Part shown: one piece after another, positions 32,708-40,462 of the stretch | How the letters are laid out: each line of letters opens with the position of its first letter | How positions within the stretch are numbered: position 1 is the stretch's first letter | Assembly: GCA_029239605.1 (NCBI GenBank) | Contig: JARBUO010000052.1 | Span: forward strand, 1 to 40,462 | DNA: 40,462 bases | Direction of reading: 5' to 3' | Source of the DNA: Bacillota bacterium | Lineage (GTDB): Bacteria; Bacillota; Clostridia; Peptostreptococcales; Anaerovoracaceae | The notes under the pieces: model-generated | Seen by the model: only the letters and a program-made list of their open reading frames with translations | The model's database searches: none | What the model was told of the DNA's origin: nothing | Program-made: the position numbers and the translations under genes

Positions 32708-34114
32708 ATGAAAATATTTGATAATAAGATTTATGGGGAAAGGGATGGCAGTTTCTGTTTTGACGGGCAGAATCTAACGGAGCTGGCTGAAACATACGGA
32801 ACACCGCTGTACATATTCTCGGAGCGGGAGCTGAAAAAGAATGTCCGGGAGATTGACGAACAATTTCGCACTTTGTGGGGGAAGGTTTCCATCCATTATG
32901 CGGCAAAGTGTGAATCTACCGTTGCAATTCTTCAGACCATCCGAAAAGCAGGAAGCAACCTGGAGGTGAATTCAGGAGGGGAACTTTTCAAAGGGCTTTA
33001 TTCCGGCTTTAAAGGGAATCAGATTGTGTTCAACGGTGTGAGCAAATCAGAAGATGAGATTGAGATGGCCATCATTAACAATATTAAATCCATCAACGTT
33101 GATTCCTTATATGAGTTGAAACGAGTTCTTCGATTGGCGGAAAGGCTGAAAGAAAGGGCAAATATCTGCCTGCGCATTGTTCCGGAAGTCTCTACCGGTG
33201 TGGTGAAAGGCAATGAGACCGGAACCCATGAATCAAAATTCGGCATTACACTGGATGAGGTGGAGACAGCCGTATGCCTCGCCATGGAAAACAAAAGCCT
33301 GATCAGGCTCAGAGGGTATCATTTCCACATTGGGACACAGACCTATGATCTTAGATCCTTCACCGAGGCCTTTCGCATCATGCTGCAGACAGCAGTAGCC
33401 ATATACAAATCCACAGGGTTTGGGCCGGAACTTTTAAATATCGGAGGCGGGCTGCCGGTTCCCCATTACATCGATCCTACGGCAAGCCAGTATATGCCCC
33501 GAAATATTTATGCCATGCTAAAGAGCGAGCTGACCATCGAACGCATCGCAAAGGAGCTTTGCCAGGAGATGGAAGAAGAGCAGGTCCGGGTTTGGGCCGG
33601 GTCGGAACATGCAGCATTGTTTCATGATACTGAGCTGGTGCTGGAGCCGGGGCGAAAGATTTCTGCTTCTGCGGGAGTGCTTCTGTCTCGAATCGAAAAT
33701 GAGAAGAAACGGAACGAGCTTGACGAAAGCTGGCTGATGATCGATGCGGGATTCAACACGTTGATGGAAGTAAAAACCTACTTCTGGTATTACCATATGG
33801 TGTGCGCAAATAAGATCAATGAACTACACATCAAGCCGTTCAAGGTGGCGGGGCCCTGCTGCGATTCAGGCGATGTGTATTTTGATATCGACTACCACAA
33901 AAGCCTTCCGGATTACCGTGTCTTCCCCGAGTCCACAGAGCCGGGGGATTTAATTGCCATGCTGAACGTGGGTGCTTATGGAACGCCGAACATGTCCAAT
34001 TATAACGGACGAACTATGGCGGGTGTTCTGCTGATTCGGGAAAACGGGGAAGTGGTCACCATTAAGTCGGCGCAAAAGTACGGCGATCTTGTGGCCAATG
34101 AAATAAAGATATAG
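32708..34114 (+). CDS. Fold-type III PLP decarboxylase (LysA-like) under cobalamin control
   Basis: A 468-residue amino-acid decarboxylase of the diaminopimelate/ornithine group. The PLP lysine is in SIHYAAKCES (family YAxK). HFHIGTQ, LLNIGGGLPVPH and EPGRKISASAG bind the cofactor phosphate and ring. GPCCDSGDVY gives the catalytic Cys/Asp of the dimer partner, and GAYGTPNMSNYNG closes the site. AGGAGG precedes the ATG at 32708; an open frame reaches back into the riboswitch but is not coding. The insertion around residues 260-300 (YAMLKSELTIERIAKEL) is unlike plain LysA. Riboswitch control and cysteine-rich partners argue against lysine synthesis. A corrinoid-related substrate such as a serine or threonine derivative is possible, but this is inference. 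Confidence 0.85.
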   Translation: MKIFDNKIYGERDGSFCFDGQNLTELAETYGTPLYIFSERELKKNVREIDEQFRTLWGKVSIHYAAKCESTVAILQTIRKAGSNLEVNSGGELFKGLYSGFKGNQIVFNGVSKSEDEIEMAIINNIKSINVDSLYELKRVLRLAERLKERANICLRIVPEVSTGVVKGNETGTHESKFGITLDEVETAVCLAMENKSLIRLRGYHFHIGTQTYDLRSFTEAFRIMLQTAVAIYKSTGFGPELLNIGGGLPVPHYIDPTASQYMPRNIYAMLKSELTIERIAKELCQEMEEEQVRVWAGSEHAALFHDTELVLEPGRKISASAGVLLSRIENEKKRNELDESWLMIDAGFNTLMEVKTYFWYYHMVCANKINELHIKPFKVAGPCCDSGDVYFDIDYHKSLPDYRVFPESTEPGDLIAMLNVGAYGTPNMSNYNGRTMAGVLLIRENGEVVTIKSAQKYGDLVANEIKI

Positions 34115-34130
34115 GGCGGGGGCTTGGAAA

Positions 34131-34739
34131 ATGTATCAATTGGAAGCATTCCAGAACAGAACAACGGTGAAAGAATATGTCAGAGACTATGCTGAGGGAG
34201 TAGGGTTTCTGGAATTCTGTGAGAAAAATATCGGCTTTGGGCAAATCTGGTCTTGCCCACTTTATGACTTCAATCCAATTCCTTATGGAAAAAAGTATAA
34301 ATACCTTTATCTCTTCGGAAAACGGGTCATCTTTGATCCGGAAGAAAATCATGATAAGGTTTGGAAGAAATCCAGAGCCGTGGATAAAGAACTGGAGCGG
34401 GCAAAGAAAAAGGAGCGGGAGAAATACATCAGTGAAGTGTGTCTGATGGAAAAAAACGTACTGATGGAGCAAGTTCAGGCATTGGAAAGAAAATACCCCG
34501 GCAGCGTCAGCCTTTCGGCAGGAAGCTGTCATGCCTGCAGCCGGTGTAACCGCACGGAAGCGGCGGGCTGCCGGTACTCTGATGAGATTCGCTTTTTTAT
34601 TGAATCCCTTAGCGGGAGCCTCGGAGGGACAGCGGGAGAACTTTTGGGCATCGAACTGCAATGGATGAAACACCAGCCGCCTGGATATTATACCCTGATA
34701 GAAGGACTCTTTTCAGACAACCCAAGAGTGGATATATAA
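34131..34739 (+). CDS. DUF2284 predicted metal-binding protein
   Basis: A 202-residue protein with the DUF2284 pattern: SCPLYDFNP near residue 41, and a cysteine cluster GSCHACSRCNRTEAAGCRYSDEIR region near residues 126-148 that probably binds an iron-sulfur cluster or zinc. The ending LLGIELQWMK... is family-like. It lies 16 bp after the decarboxylase, so it is cotranscribed and under cobalamin control. The ribosome site is weak (GGGCGGGGGCTTGG). DUF2284 proteins occur near corrinoid-dependent methyltransferase and cobalamin genes in anaerobes, but their biochemical role is unknown to me. Confidence 0.78.
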   Translation: MYQLEAFQNRTTVKEYVRDYAEGVGFLEFCEKNIGFGQIWSCPLYDFNPIPYGKKYKYLYLFGKRVIFDPEENHDKVWKKSRAVDKELERAKKKEREKYISEVCLMEKNVLMEQVQALERKYPGSVSLSAGSCHACSRCNRTEAAGCRYSDEIRFFIESLSGSLGGTAGELLGIELQWMKHQPPGYYTLIEGLFSDNPRVDI

Positions 34740-34808
34740 GAAAAGTGGAAATGACGGAGCCAACGCTTACCAGTGATATTTCCCATACAATAGAAAAGGA
34801 TGAGAACC

Positions 34809-35357
34809 ATGAATATCAGTCAATTAACAAACCCGGAAAATGTTATTTTTATGACAACAGAAGAGTTCGTATCAGGATTTGCAGATAAAACAGGGGTTTC
34901 TGATTTGGAACAGGAAATCGAAGCATTTCGCCTGAAGCCGGACAAGGAAGGAAAATCGTTAATTGGAGTAAAGCATACGGCGGTCAGGATTTTTATGCCG
35001 AAGCTTCTGTTCAAGAAACGCTTTCCGCAGGATGATTGTTTATGGGTTTCTATAGGAGACAGTCATCCCTATTACTGCCTTCAGGACATGGAGCCCTGGA
35101 TGGATAAGTGCTACAGTTTCTTTACCAATTCCAGATGTGAGTATTTTCCATGTCACAAGGGAGTCAGTGAGGAAGCGTTTAACTGTCTGTTTTGCTACTG
35201 TCCACTGTATGCGTTGAAGGATCGGTGCGGCGGAAGGTTTCGATACATTGGAAACATCAAGGACTGCAGCGGCTGCACGGTACCCCATCAGAAAAAGAAT
35301 TACGGGTATATCGTAGGCAGGTTTGCGGAGATTGCAGAAGCATCGAAACCAGACTGA
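34809..35357 (+). CDS. Cysteine-rich small domain protein (cobalamin-associated)
   Basis: A 182-residue protein. Residues 1-90 are unrecognised. The C-terminal half is the cysteine-rich small domain: YSFFTNSRCEYFPCHKG, FNCLFCYCPLYALKDRCGG and IKDCSGCTVPHQKKNYG, with about nine conserved cysteines and two histidines, a likely metal site. From memory, this domain also occurs fused to CobD-type threonine-phosphate decarboxylase in methanogens and near cobalamin genes in Clostridia. That fits its place as third gene of a cobalamin-riboswitch operon with a decarboxylase. AAAAGGATG precedes ATG 34809; the ATG at 34800 overlaps the ribosome site. Confidence 0.8.
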   Translation: MNISQLTNPENVIFMTTEEFVSGFADKTGVSDLEQEIEAFRLKPDKEGKSLIGVKHTAVRIFMPKLLFKKRFPQDDCLWVSIGDSHPYYCLQDMEPWMDKCYSFFTNSRCEYFPCHKGVSEEAFNCLFCYCPLYALKDRCGGRFRYIGNIKDCSGCTVPHQKKNYGYIVGRFAEIAEASKPD

Positions 35358-35418
35358 GAAAGTTAAGAAACGGTCTGAAATAGACTGCAACAAAAGTTGT
35401 GGGGAAGTGAAATTGCGA

Positions 35419-36753
35419 TTACTCTTCCTCTGATTTATATTTTTCCAGTTTGCTGTATAAGGTGGTTCGATTAATGCCAAGCTGCTTGGCTGCAATTGCC
35501 TTATTGCCTCCTGCCTTTTCAAGAGTTGACAGGATGATTCGCTTTTCCGTTTGATCAAGCTGATCCTTCAAACTGACTACGGAAGCTGCTGTACTGGAAT
35601 AAATTGAAGTGTTGTCTCGGAGATCATTTTGGGTGATCAGATAGGAGTCGCACATGATCGCCAGCCGTTCCACCACATTTTTCAGCTCACGGACATTTCC
35701 AGGCCAGTCATAGCTGGTAATCATCTGAGCCGCGGCAAAGGTAAAGGACATGGGCTTCTTATTGAAACGGTTGCAGTAGCGCTCCAGGAAATAATTGGCC
35801 AGAAGGATAATGTCCTCTCTCCTCTCCCGAAGCGGTGGGAGATTAACCTGGATCACATTCAGCCGATAATAGAGATCCTCTCTGAACTTCTGTTTCTTCA
35901 CCAGCTCTTCCAATTTATCGTTGGTAGCGGCTATAATTTTTACATTTACCTGCATTCTGTTGTTGCCCCCTAGACGGACGACCTCCTTGTCTTGGAGTAC
36001 GCGAAGCAGCTTCGATTGAATGGCAAGAGGCATGGAAGAGATCTCATCTAAAAATAATACACCGTTATTTGCAATCTCAAATTTTCCGGGCTTTCCCGCC
36101 TGATTGGCACCGGTGAAAGCCCCTTTTTCATAGCCAAAGAGCTCTGATTCTACCAATTCCATTGGCAGAGCCGCGCAGTTTAATTTTACAAATGGGTAAT
36201 CTTGGCGTCCGCTGTGCTTGTAGGCAAGATCCGCAAGAACCTCTTTCCCCGATCCGGTTTCACCGGTAATCAGTATGGTTGTATCCAAGGGAGCGACTTT
36301 TTCTATTTTATTCACAATTCGATGCATTGCCGAGGACTGGAAAATCAGCTGAACATTATTGTTTATTTCCATATTGGTCAGCTGGCTGGCAAGATATTGA
36401 ATCTGCCCTTCCATCTCGCGCAGTTTTTCCGAAGCGGTATCTACCTCATCGAAGTTGCTTAGCACTCTCTCCGCTAAGGCGCCGATTACTTTTCCGTTTT
36501 CATAAATAGGAATCCGATTTCCGAAAAGATAGCCGCGTTTTGTTTTTTGCCAGACTCCAAGCTGAGCCACTCCTGATTTTACAACCTGATCCAATTTCGT
36601 ATGGGGAATAACCTCTTTGATGTTTCGTCCTATGAGGGATTCTTTATCAGATTCTAAAAAATCTGAGTAAGCTTTATTAAGATAAATAATCTTATGATCG
36701 GTGTTGATTGCCAAGATTCCTATCGTCAAAATATCAAAATTTGAAAAGTCCAT
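35419..36753 (-). CDS. Sigma-54-dependent transcriptional activator with PAS sensor
   Basis: A 444-residue enhancer-binding protein. An N-terminal PAS domain (about 5-110, LAINTDHKIIYLNKAYSDFL) senses a small molecule. The AAA+ domain (about 140-370) carries Walker A GETGSGKE and the sigma-54 contact loop GAFTGA, with Walker B in GVLFLDEISSM. A Fis-type helix-turn-helix (KAIAAKQLGINRTTLYSKL) ends the protein. It is divergent from the cyclase operon, which has a matching -24/-12 promoter and a large palindrome upstream, so it most likely activates that operon in response to its substrate. No receiver domain is present, so it does not depend on a kinase. Confidence 0.96.
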   Translation of the reverse strand: MDFSNFDILTIGILAINTDHKIIYLNKAYSDFLESDKESLIGRNIKEVIPHTKLDQVVKSGVAQLGVWQKTKRGYLFGNRIPIYENGKVIGALAERVLSNFDEVDTASEKLREMEGQIQYLASQLTNMEINNNVQLIFQSSAMHRIVNKIEKVAPLDTTILITGETGSGKEVLADLAYKHSGRQDYPFVKLNCAALPMELVESELFGYEKGAFTGANQAGKPGKFEIANNGVLFLDEISSMPLAIQSKLLRVLQDKEVVRLGGNNRMQVNVKIIAATNDKLEELVKKQKFREDLYYRLNVIQVNLPPLRERREDIILLANYFLERYCNRFNKKPMSFTFAAAQMITSYDWPGNVRELKNVVERLAIMCDSYLITQNDLRDNTSIYSSTAASVVSLKDQLDQTEKRIILSTLEKAGGNKAIAAKQLGINRTTLYSKLEKYKSEEE

Positions 36754-36789
36754 TGATGTCCCTCCTTTTTTCCCTTAATCATATCACGG

Positions 36790-36828
36790 AGTGTTGTTTT
36801 TTTCAACAAAGTTGAAAAAAACAACACT
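36790..36828. promoter_or_regulatory. Perfect palindrome, probable upstream activator site
   Basis: AGTGTTGTTTTTTTCAAC (36790-36807), spacer AAA, then GTTGAAAAAAACAACACT (36811-36828): 18-bp perfect arms. It lies between the divergent activator gene and the -24/-12 promoter, about 50 bp upstream of the latter. It is the likely binding site of the activator encoded at 35419-36753 and may also autoregulate it. Confidence 0.8.
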
Positions 36829-36876
36829 ATTTTATTTAAAAATTGCCCCAGATTGTTAAAACATAGGCAATTTGGT

Positions 36877-36893
36877 TTGGCATGGACTTTGCT
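36877..36893 (+). promoter_or_regulatory. Sigma-54 (-24/-12) promoter
   Basis: TTGGCATGGACTTTGCT matches the consensus YTGGCACGNNNNTTGCW at all but one defined position, with the exact GG-to-GC spacing. It lies 55 bp before the start of the cyclase gene. Confidence 0.9.
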
Positions 36894-36947
36894 CTTAATA
36901 AATGTCGAACATGCATGTGTTTTGTGAAATAATAAAGGAGGAGCTTA

Positions 36948-37625
36948 ATGAAAGCAATTGATTTGACACTTACAATTTATGAAGGCATGCCCTGCTTTCC
37001 GGTAGAATGGTATCCAAAACCAAAATTCGAACACGTTCTTGTACCGGATACGGATCCCACCGGTTCTCATCGTTACGCAAGTAAAGCATTACTATTTTGC
37101 CATGGTGGTACCCATTTGGATTCGCCAATGCATTATAACTACTTTAATAATGAAAAGACCATTGACAACATTCCGGCTGATATTCTGGTTGGTGCGGCAG
37201 TATGGGCTCATTTCCCGGCAAAGAAGAATCTTGAGGAAATCACTGCAGCTGATCTGGAAACGGCAACAGCCGGAAAGAATCTAAAGGGAGTACGGCTTGT
37301 TATTACCACCGGTTATACCGATGAGAACTGGGGCAAAGAGAATTATTTCCATGTCTCTCCGTATTTATCGGTAGACGCGGCGGAGTGGATGGTTGAGAAG
37401 CAGATTGCTATGGTCGCAATCGATTTTCAAACAGACAAACCGGGGGATGCATCGTTTCCCGTACATAACATTCTGCTTAGTGAAGAGATCTATATACTTG
37501 AGTACTTAACCAACATTCCGGAGCTTCTTGGTTCTGGGTTTGGAGATGAATTTACGCTCGTCGTCGGTTCACTCAAGTTGAAAGGGCTTGAGGCTTCCAC
37601 TGCCCGTGTATTTGCAATCAAATAA
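36948..37625 (+). CDS. Cyclase family (kynurenine-formamidase-like) metal hydrolase
   Basis: A 225-residue enzyme of the cyclase/kynurenine formamidase family. The metal-binding signature is CHGGTHLDSPMHY (HxGTHxDxPxH form) near residue 50. IDLTLTIYEGMPCFP at the start is typical. FQTDKPGDASFPVHNILLSE includes the second conserved histidine. Members hydrolyse cyclic or N-formyl amides. It is the first gene of a sigma-54-controlled operon, with AGGAGG before the ATG. The substrate is unknown. Confidence 0.9.
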   Translation: MKAIDLTLTIYEGMPCFPVEWYPKPKFEHVLVPDTDPTGSHRYASKALLFCHGGTHLDSPMHYNYFNNEKTIDNIPADILVGAAVWAHFPAKKNLEEITAADLETATAGKNLKGVRLVITTGYTDENWGKENYFHVSPYLSVDAAEWMVEKQIAMVAIDFQTDKPGDASFPVHNILLSEEIYILEYLTNIPELLGSGFGDEFTLVVGSLKLKGLEASTARVFAIK

Positions 37626-37650
37626 TTAATTGTTTATGGGAGGAATCAAT

Positions 37651-38916
37651 ATGGAATCGAAAGTCTTAACATTGGAAGAGGCTAACTCCAAAACAGGAGT
37701 CTCTAAACTACAGGCCTATATGAAGCTCATGGGACCGGCCTGGCTGGCTATCGCGCTGAACATCGGAGGCGCAACGGTAGCAAATGCCGGTGCGGTAGCT
37801 TCAAAGACCGGATTCACCTACCTTTGGGCAATTTTGCCTCAGGTCTTCACCATCTGGATCGTTTGTATGCTCTTTGTCAGAGTCGCTCTGAAGACCGGCA
37901 TGGGACCAATCAGCATCGCAAGAAATCATCTTGGAGAATGGGCTGCCTGGATCACGGGAATCTCAATATTTGTTGTAAATACTGTGTTCCATGCGATCCA
38001 GTATGCACTGATCGGAAATATCCTGAACACTCTAACAGGGGTATCTCCTAAAATAGGTACAATCATCGGATTCATATTTGTTGTAGCAGTTGTCCTCAAT
38101 CCGGCAAAGGGAGAGAAAAGCGTTAAGATTATTCAAAAAGCTCTGCAGTGGATGGTCTGGATTCTTCTGGCCTCGTTCGTTCTGGTTCTTGTAGTGGTTC
38201 CCATTGACTGGGCAGGCGCTGCACGCGGTTTTATTCCCAGCTTTAAAGGAACACCAGATGAACTGGTTCTGCTCTCAGGTCTTATGGGTGCAGCCCTCGC
38301 AATTAATGTTCCTGCACTTGCTGCCTATGGCGCCAAACAGAGCAAATGGGGGCCTGAACGGAAGTCCCTCAGTATATTTGAGCTGACCTACACCAACATT
38401 ATGATGATTCTGGTTCAGCTTGCAGTCATTATTGCTACAGCCTCAGTTCTGTTCCCACAGGGGATTATAATTACTGGAGCCGGAACCATGGCAGCTACCT
38501 TTGAGCCTTTTGCAGGAAAAGCATCGGTAATATTGCTATCCCTAGGTCTTTTTGGCTCTGTTCTTTCCACCATGGTATCGCAATGTCTTGTTTCCGGATA
38601 CATCATTACAGACCTGTTCAAATGGGAAGCAGATTTAACCTCAAAGAAATTTAAAATCAGCGAAATGATTGTAACACTTTTCGGACTTTCCGCACCGCTG
38701 ATCGGATGGAATGCATTTTCCATTGCTATCTACGGTTCCGGATTCAACCTTACCTTCTTCCCCATCGTAACAGCACTGTTCCTGATCATTGCAAACAAGA
38801 AAGCAGTGATGGAGGATATGAAGATAAGCCGCAAATTTAATATCGCTATGATCGTGGCCATCATTTTGGCCCTAATGGCAACTGCAAACTTCTGGGTTAA
38901 CTTAATCGCAAAATAA
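37651..38916 (+). CDS. Nramp-fold transporter lacking the canonical metal motifs
   Basis: A 421-residue, about 11-helix transporter related to the Nramp (MntH) family. The first helix region reads LMGPAWLAIALNIGGATVAN where metal-transporting Nramps have DPGN; here it is NIGG. The sixth-helix metal motif (MPH) is replaced by INVPALAAYG. So the usual Asp, Asn and Met ligands are absent and transition-metal transport is doubtful. Placement in a catabolic operon suggests an organic substrate, perhaps the compound hydrolysed by the cyclase (inference). The ATG at 37651 has GGGAGG upstream; an upstream in-frame TTG is not needed. Confidence 0.78.
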   Translation: MESKVLTLEEANSKTGVSKLQAYMKLMGPAWLAIALNIGGATVANAGAVASKTGFTYLWAILPQVFTIWIVCMLFVRVALKTGMGPISIARNHLGEWAAWITGISIFVVNTVFHAIQYALIGNILNTLTGVSPKIGTIIGFIFVVAVVLNPAKGEKSVKIIQKALQWMVWILLASFVLVLVVVPIDWAGAARGFIPSFKGTPDELVLLSGLMGAALAINVPALAAYGAKQSKWGPERKSLSIFELTYTNIMMILVQLAVIIATASVLFPQGIIITGAGTMAATFEPFAGKASVILLSLGLFGSVLSTMVSQCLVSGYIITDLFKWEADLTSKKFKISEMIVTLFGLSAPLIGWNAFSIAIYGSGFNLTFFPIVTALFLIIANKKAVMEDMKISRKFNIAMIVAIILALMATANFWVNLIAK

Positions 38917-39014
38917 CCCCAATAATAATTCCGGCATTTGATCGTTAATTTTATACTGAAAGCCACTGTGTGCAGGGTTAAACTTTGCACATTTTGGCAT
39001 AGGGAGGAACTGAA

Positions 39015-40271
39015 ATGAAGAAATATGAAGAGTTTGATTTTTATCCTTTAGAAGGAAAACCCTATTTTGATAATGAAACGCACTGGATCTCACCCCTGAA
39101 CTTTCTTCCTGAGAACCTGGCAGGAATCCCAGAGAAGGTAATCATCCATGATTGTACTTTGCGGGATGGCGAACAGACTCCCAGGGTTTCCTATTTAAAA
39201 ACAGAGCGAGTAAGAATTGCACAGCAGCTGGATGAGCTGGGCGTTGACAGAATTGAGATCGGAATGCCCATCATCTCTGAAGATTTAAGAGACGCCATCA
39301 AAGAAGTCATGAAGATGAACCTGAAATCGGAAGTAGTGGCCTTTGCCCGTGCAAACCCGGAGGATGTTCGGCTTTCCGTAGAATGCGGCGTCAGAAATAT
39401 CATGGTAGAGCATACGGTGAATCCCTATATGATCAAATATGCCTACAAGCTAGAAGAGGATGATGTAAAGAAAAGAATTTTCGATAATGTATCGGCTGCA
39501 AAAAAAGCTGGACTATGGACCGGATTCATGGGCTGGGACTTTTCCAGAACACCTCTAGAGTACAGTAGAAGGTTGTATCAGGCAGCAGTAGATGCAGGTG
39601 CAGATTCGCTGACTATCGTAGATACCTTTGCCGTAGCTACACCCCAGGCCATCGGCTATGCCGTAAATAAAATGAGTGAGTGGTTCCCCGGAATCCAGCT
39701 TGAATTCCACGTTCACAATGATTTCGGTATGGGAATGGCGACTGCCATGGCAGCGGTGCAGAACGGTGCTACGGTAATACATACGGCCATGAACTCACTG
39801 GGAGAACGTACCGGAAATCTGGCAACGGAAGAAGTGGCCACTACCTTCGGCATTCTGATGGGAGACAGAACCAATGTAAACCTGTCTAAGCTGAATGAAA
39901 CCTCCAGAGTCATCAGCGACATTACAGGCGTTTTCCCCAATGTGAACAAAACCGTGTTTGGAGCAAACTGTTTTGGTATCGAATCAGGGGTTGTGAGCCA
40001 CTATGCCGAAGCCCTTCGTCAGGCCGGCTTCAAACCCATTGCCTATCCTTATCTGCCTCATGTTGTGGGAAGAAAGGAAGAAGACTACTTCATCGGATAT
40101 CTGAGCGGAAAGCTTACGATAGATTTCTACCTGAACAGAAATGGATTTGAGGCTGCTACGACAGAGCAAAGAGAGCAGGTAATGGCAGCAGTAAAGGATG
40201 AATGTTTTGTTAGAAAAACACTGCTTTCCGAAGAGGATTTCGTTGCAATCGCAAAACGCGTTATAAAATAA
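39015..40271 (+). CDS. HMGL-like/isopropylmalate-synthase family acyltransferase or aldolase
   Basis: A 418-residue TIM-barrel enzyme of the HMGL-like family. The signature HDCTLRDGEQTPRVSYL (residues about 44-61) is the start of the barrel; HVHND carries the metal-binding His pair, and NSLGERTGNLATEEV is typical of homocitrate or citramalate synthases. The C-terminal LeuA allosteric domain is absent; the last 90 residues are short and helical. It condenses acetyl-CoA with an oxo-acid, or does the reverse cleavage. The preceding about 40 residues (EEFDFYPLEGKPYFDNE) are an unusual N-terminal extension. AGGGAGG before the ATG. Third gene of the sigma-54 operon. Confidence 0.88.
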   Translation: MKKYEEFDFYPLEGKPYFDNETHWISPLNFLPENLAGIPEKVIIHDCTLRDGEQTPRVSYLKTERVRIAQQLDELGVDRIEIGMPIISEDLRDAIKEVMKMNLKSEVVAFARANPEDVRLSVECGVRNIMVEHTVNPYMIKYAYKLEEDDVKKRIFDNVSAAKKAGLWTGFMGWDFSRTPLEYSRRLYQAAVDAGADSLTIVDTFAVATPQAIGYAVNKMSEWFPGIQLEFHVHNDFGMGMATAMAAVQNGATVIHTAMNSLGERTGNLATEEVATTFGILMGDRTNVNLSKLNETSRVISDITGVFPNVNKTVFGANCFGIESGVVSHYAEALRQAGFKPIAYPYLPHVVGRKEEDYFIGYLSGKLTIDFYLNRNGFEAATTEQREQVMAAVKDECFVRKTLLSEEDFVAIAKRVIK

Positions 40272-40288
40272 TACAGTTTTTCGGCGGA

Positions 40289-40338
40289 AAGGGCAGCCGG
40301 ATCCATATGGGATCAGGAGGCTCTTTCCTGGGTCACAA
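40289..40338 (+). other. Inverted repeat between operon genes
   Basis: GGAAAGGG and CTCTTTCC flank GGATCC-atatg-GGATC, giving a nested hairpin in the 120-bp gap before the next gene. No T-run, so it is more likely an mRNA processing or stability element than a terminator. Confidence 0.35.
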
Positions 40339-40391
40339 AGCAAGCGAAGAAAGATGCAATTGAGCTAAGGAGCGAATGGGAAGAGGAAAGA

Positions 40392-40462
40392 ATGATGAAT
40401 GAGAAACTGAAAGTAAACTATGGTGGTTTGGAGCTGGATTCTCCAATTATTATTGCTTCGGC
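40392..40462 (+). CDS. Dihydroorotate-dehydrogenase-like protein (5' fragment)
   Basis: Only the first 23 codons are in the window: MMNEKLKVNYGGLELDSPII followed by IASA. This is the standard beginning of class I dihydroorotate dehydrogenase / PreA-type flavoproteins (FMN-binding barrel). GAGGAAAG lies upstream. It follows the HMGL-like gene in the same orientation and is probably part of the same operon, where a redox step on a cyclic or dihydro compound would fit. The rest lies outside the window, so the exact family is open. Confidence 0.7.
   Translation, partial: MMNEKLKVNYGGLELDSPIIIAS

Overview
The window looks like a chromosome segment of an anaerobic, spore-forming member of the Clostridia. 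The evidence is a cotJ spore-coat operon, the order rpsF-ssb-rpsR-DUF2232-gdpP-rplI-dnaB-purA-dnaD, strong AGGAGG ribosome sites, a cobalamin riboswitch and a sigma-54 (RocR-type) regulator. I cannot name the genus. No tRNA, rRNA or CRISPR array was seen.

Region 1 (1 to about 9,905) is an AT-rich mobile element whose left end lies outside the window. It carries a PstI/BsuBI-type restriction-modification pair. This is followed by a metallophosphoesterase, a HAD phosphatase and a PIN-like nuclease, which look like defence or accessory genes. Next come a small minus-strand gene, an excisionase-like HTH protein, a 47-residue protein and a large serine recombinase. The recombinase ends 12 bp before the truncated 3' end of cotJC. 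The element therefore appears to be integrated inside a sporulation gene, an arrangement like skin in sigK or SPbeta in spsM.

Region 2 (9,894-15,237) holds cotJA-cotJB-cotJC', a patatin-like lipase and a small zinc-ribbon membrane protein. It also holds a family 2A encapsulin shell gene overlapping a SufS-like cysteine desulfurase. The desulfurase has only a very short N-terminal extension, and the shell gene's ribosome site lies in a 13-bp hairpin.

Region 3 (15,383-27,650) is the replication/ribosome block. Three core genes look damaged as given: rpsF lacks its 5' half, rplI has a frame-breaking internal deletion, and dnaD is fused to a dnaC/dnaI that lacks its AAA+ ATPase. GdpP lacks its membrane helices and is preceded by two 99-bp structured tandem repeats. 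These are either real lesions or assembly errors. A large M23/LysM/G5 cell-wall hydrolase follows.

Region 4 (27,582-35,357) has an S8 protease diverging from a LysR regulator and a compact MetE-like methyltransferase with two LysR-like boxes and a folded leader. It also has 5-formyl-THF cyclo-ligase and a cobalamin riboswitch with terminator. The riboswitch controls a fold-III PLP decarboxylase, a DUF2284 protein and a cysteine-rich small-domain protein. This last operon is a candidate for an undescribed corrinoid-linked step.

Region 5 (35,419-40,462) is a sigma-54 activator diverging from a predicted catabolic operon: a cyclase/amidohydrolase, an Nramp-fold transporter without the usual metal motifs, an HMGL/isopropylmalate-synthase-like enzyme and the start of a dihydroorotate-dehydrogenase-like gene. 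A canonical -24/-12 promoter and a perfect 18-bp-arm palindrome lie between the two transcription units.
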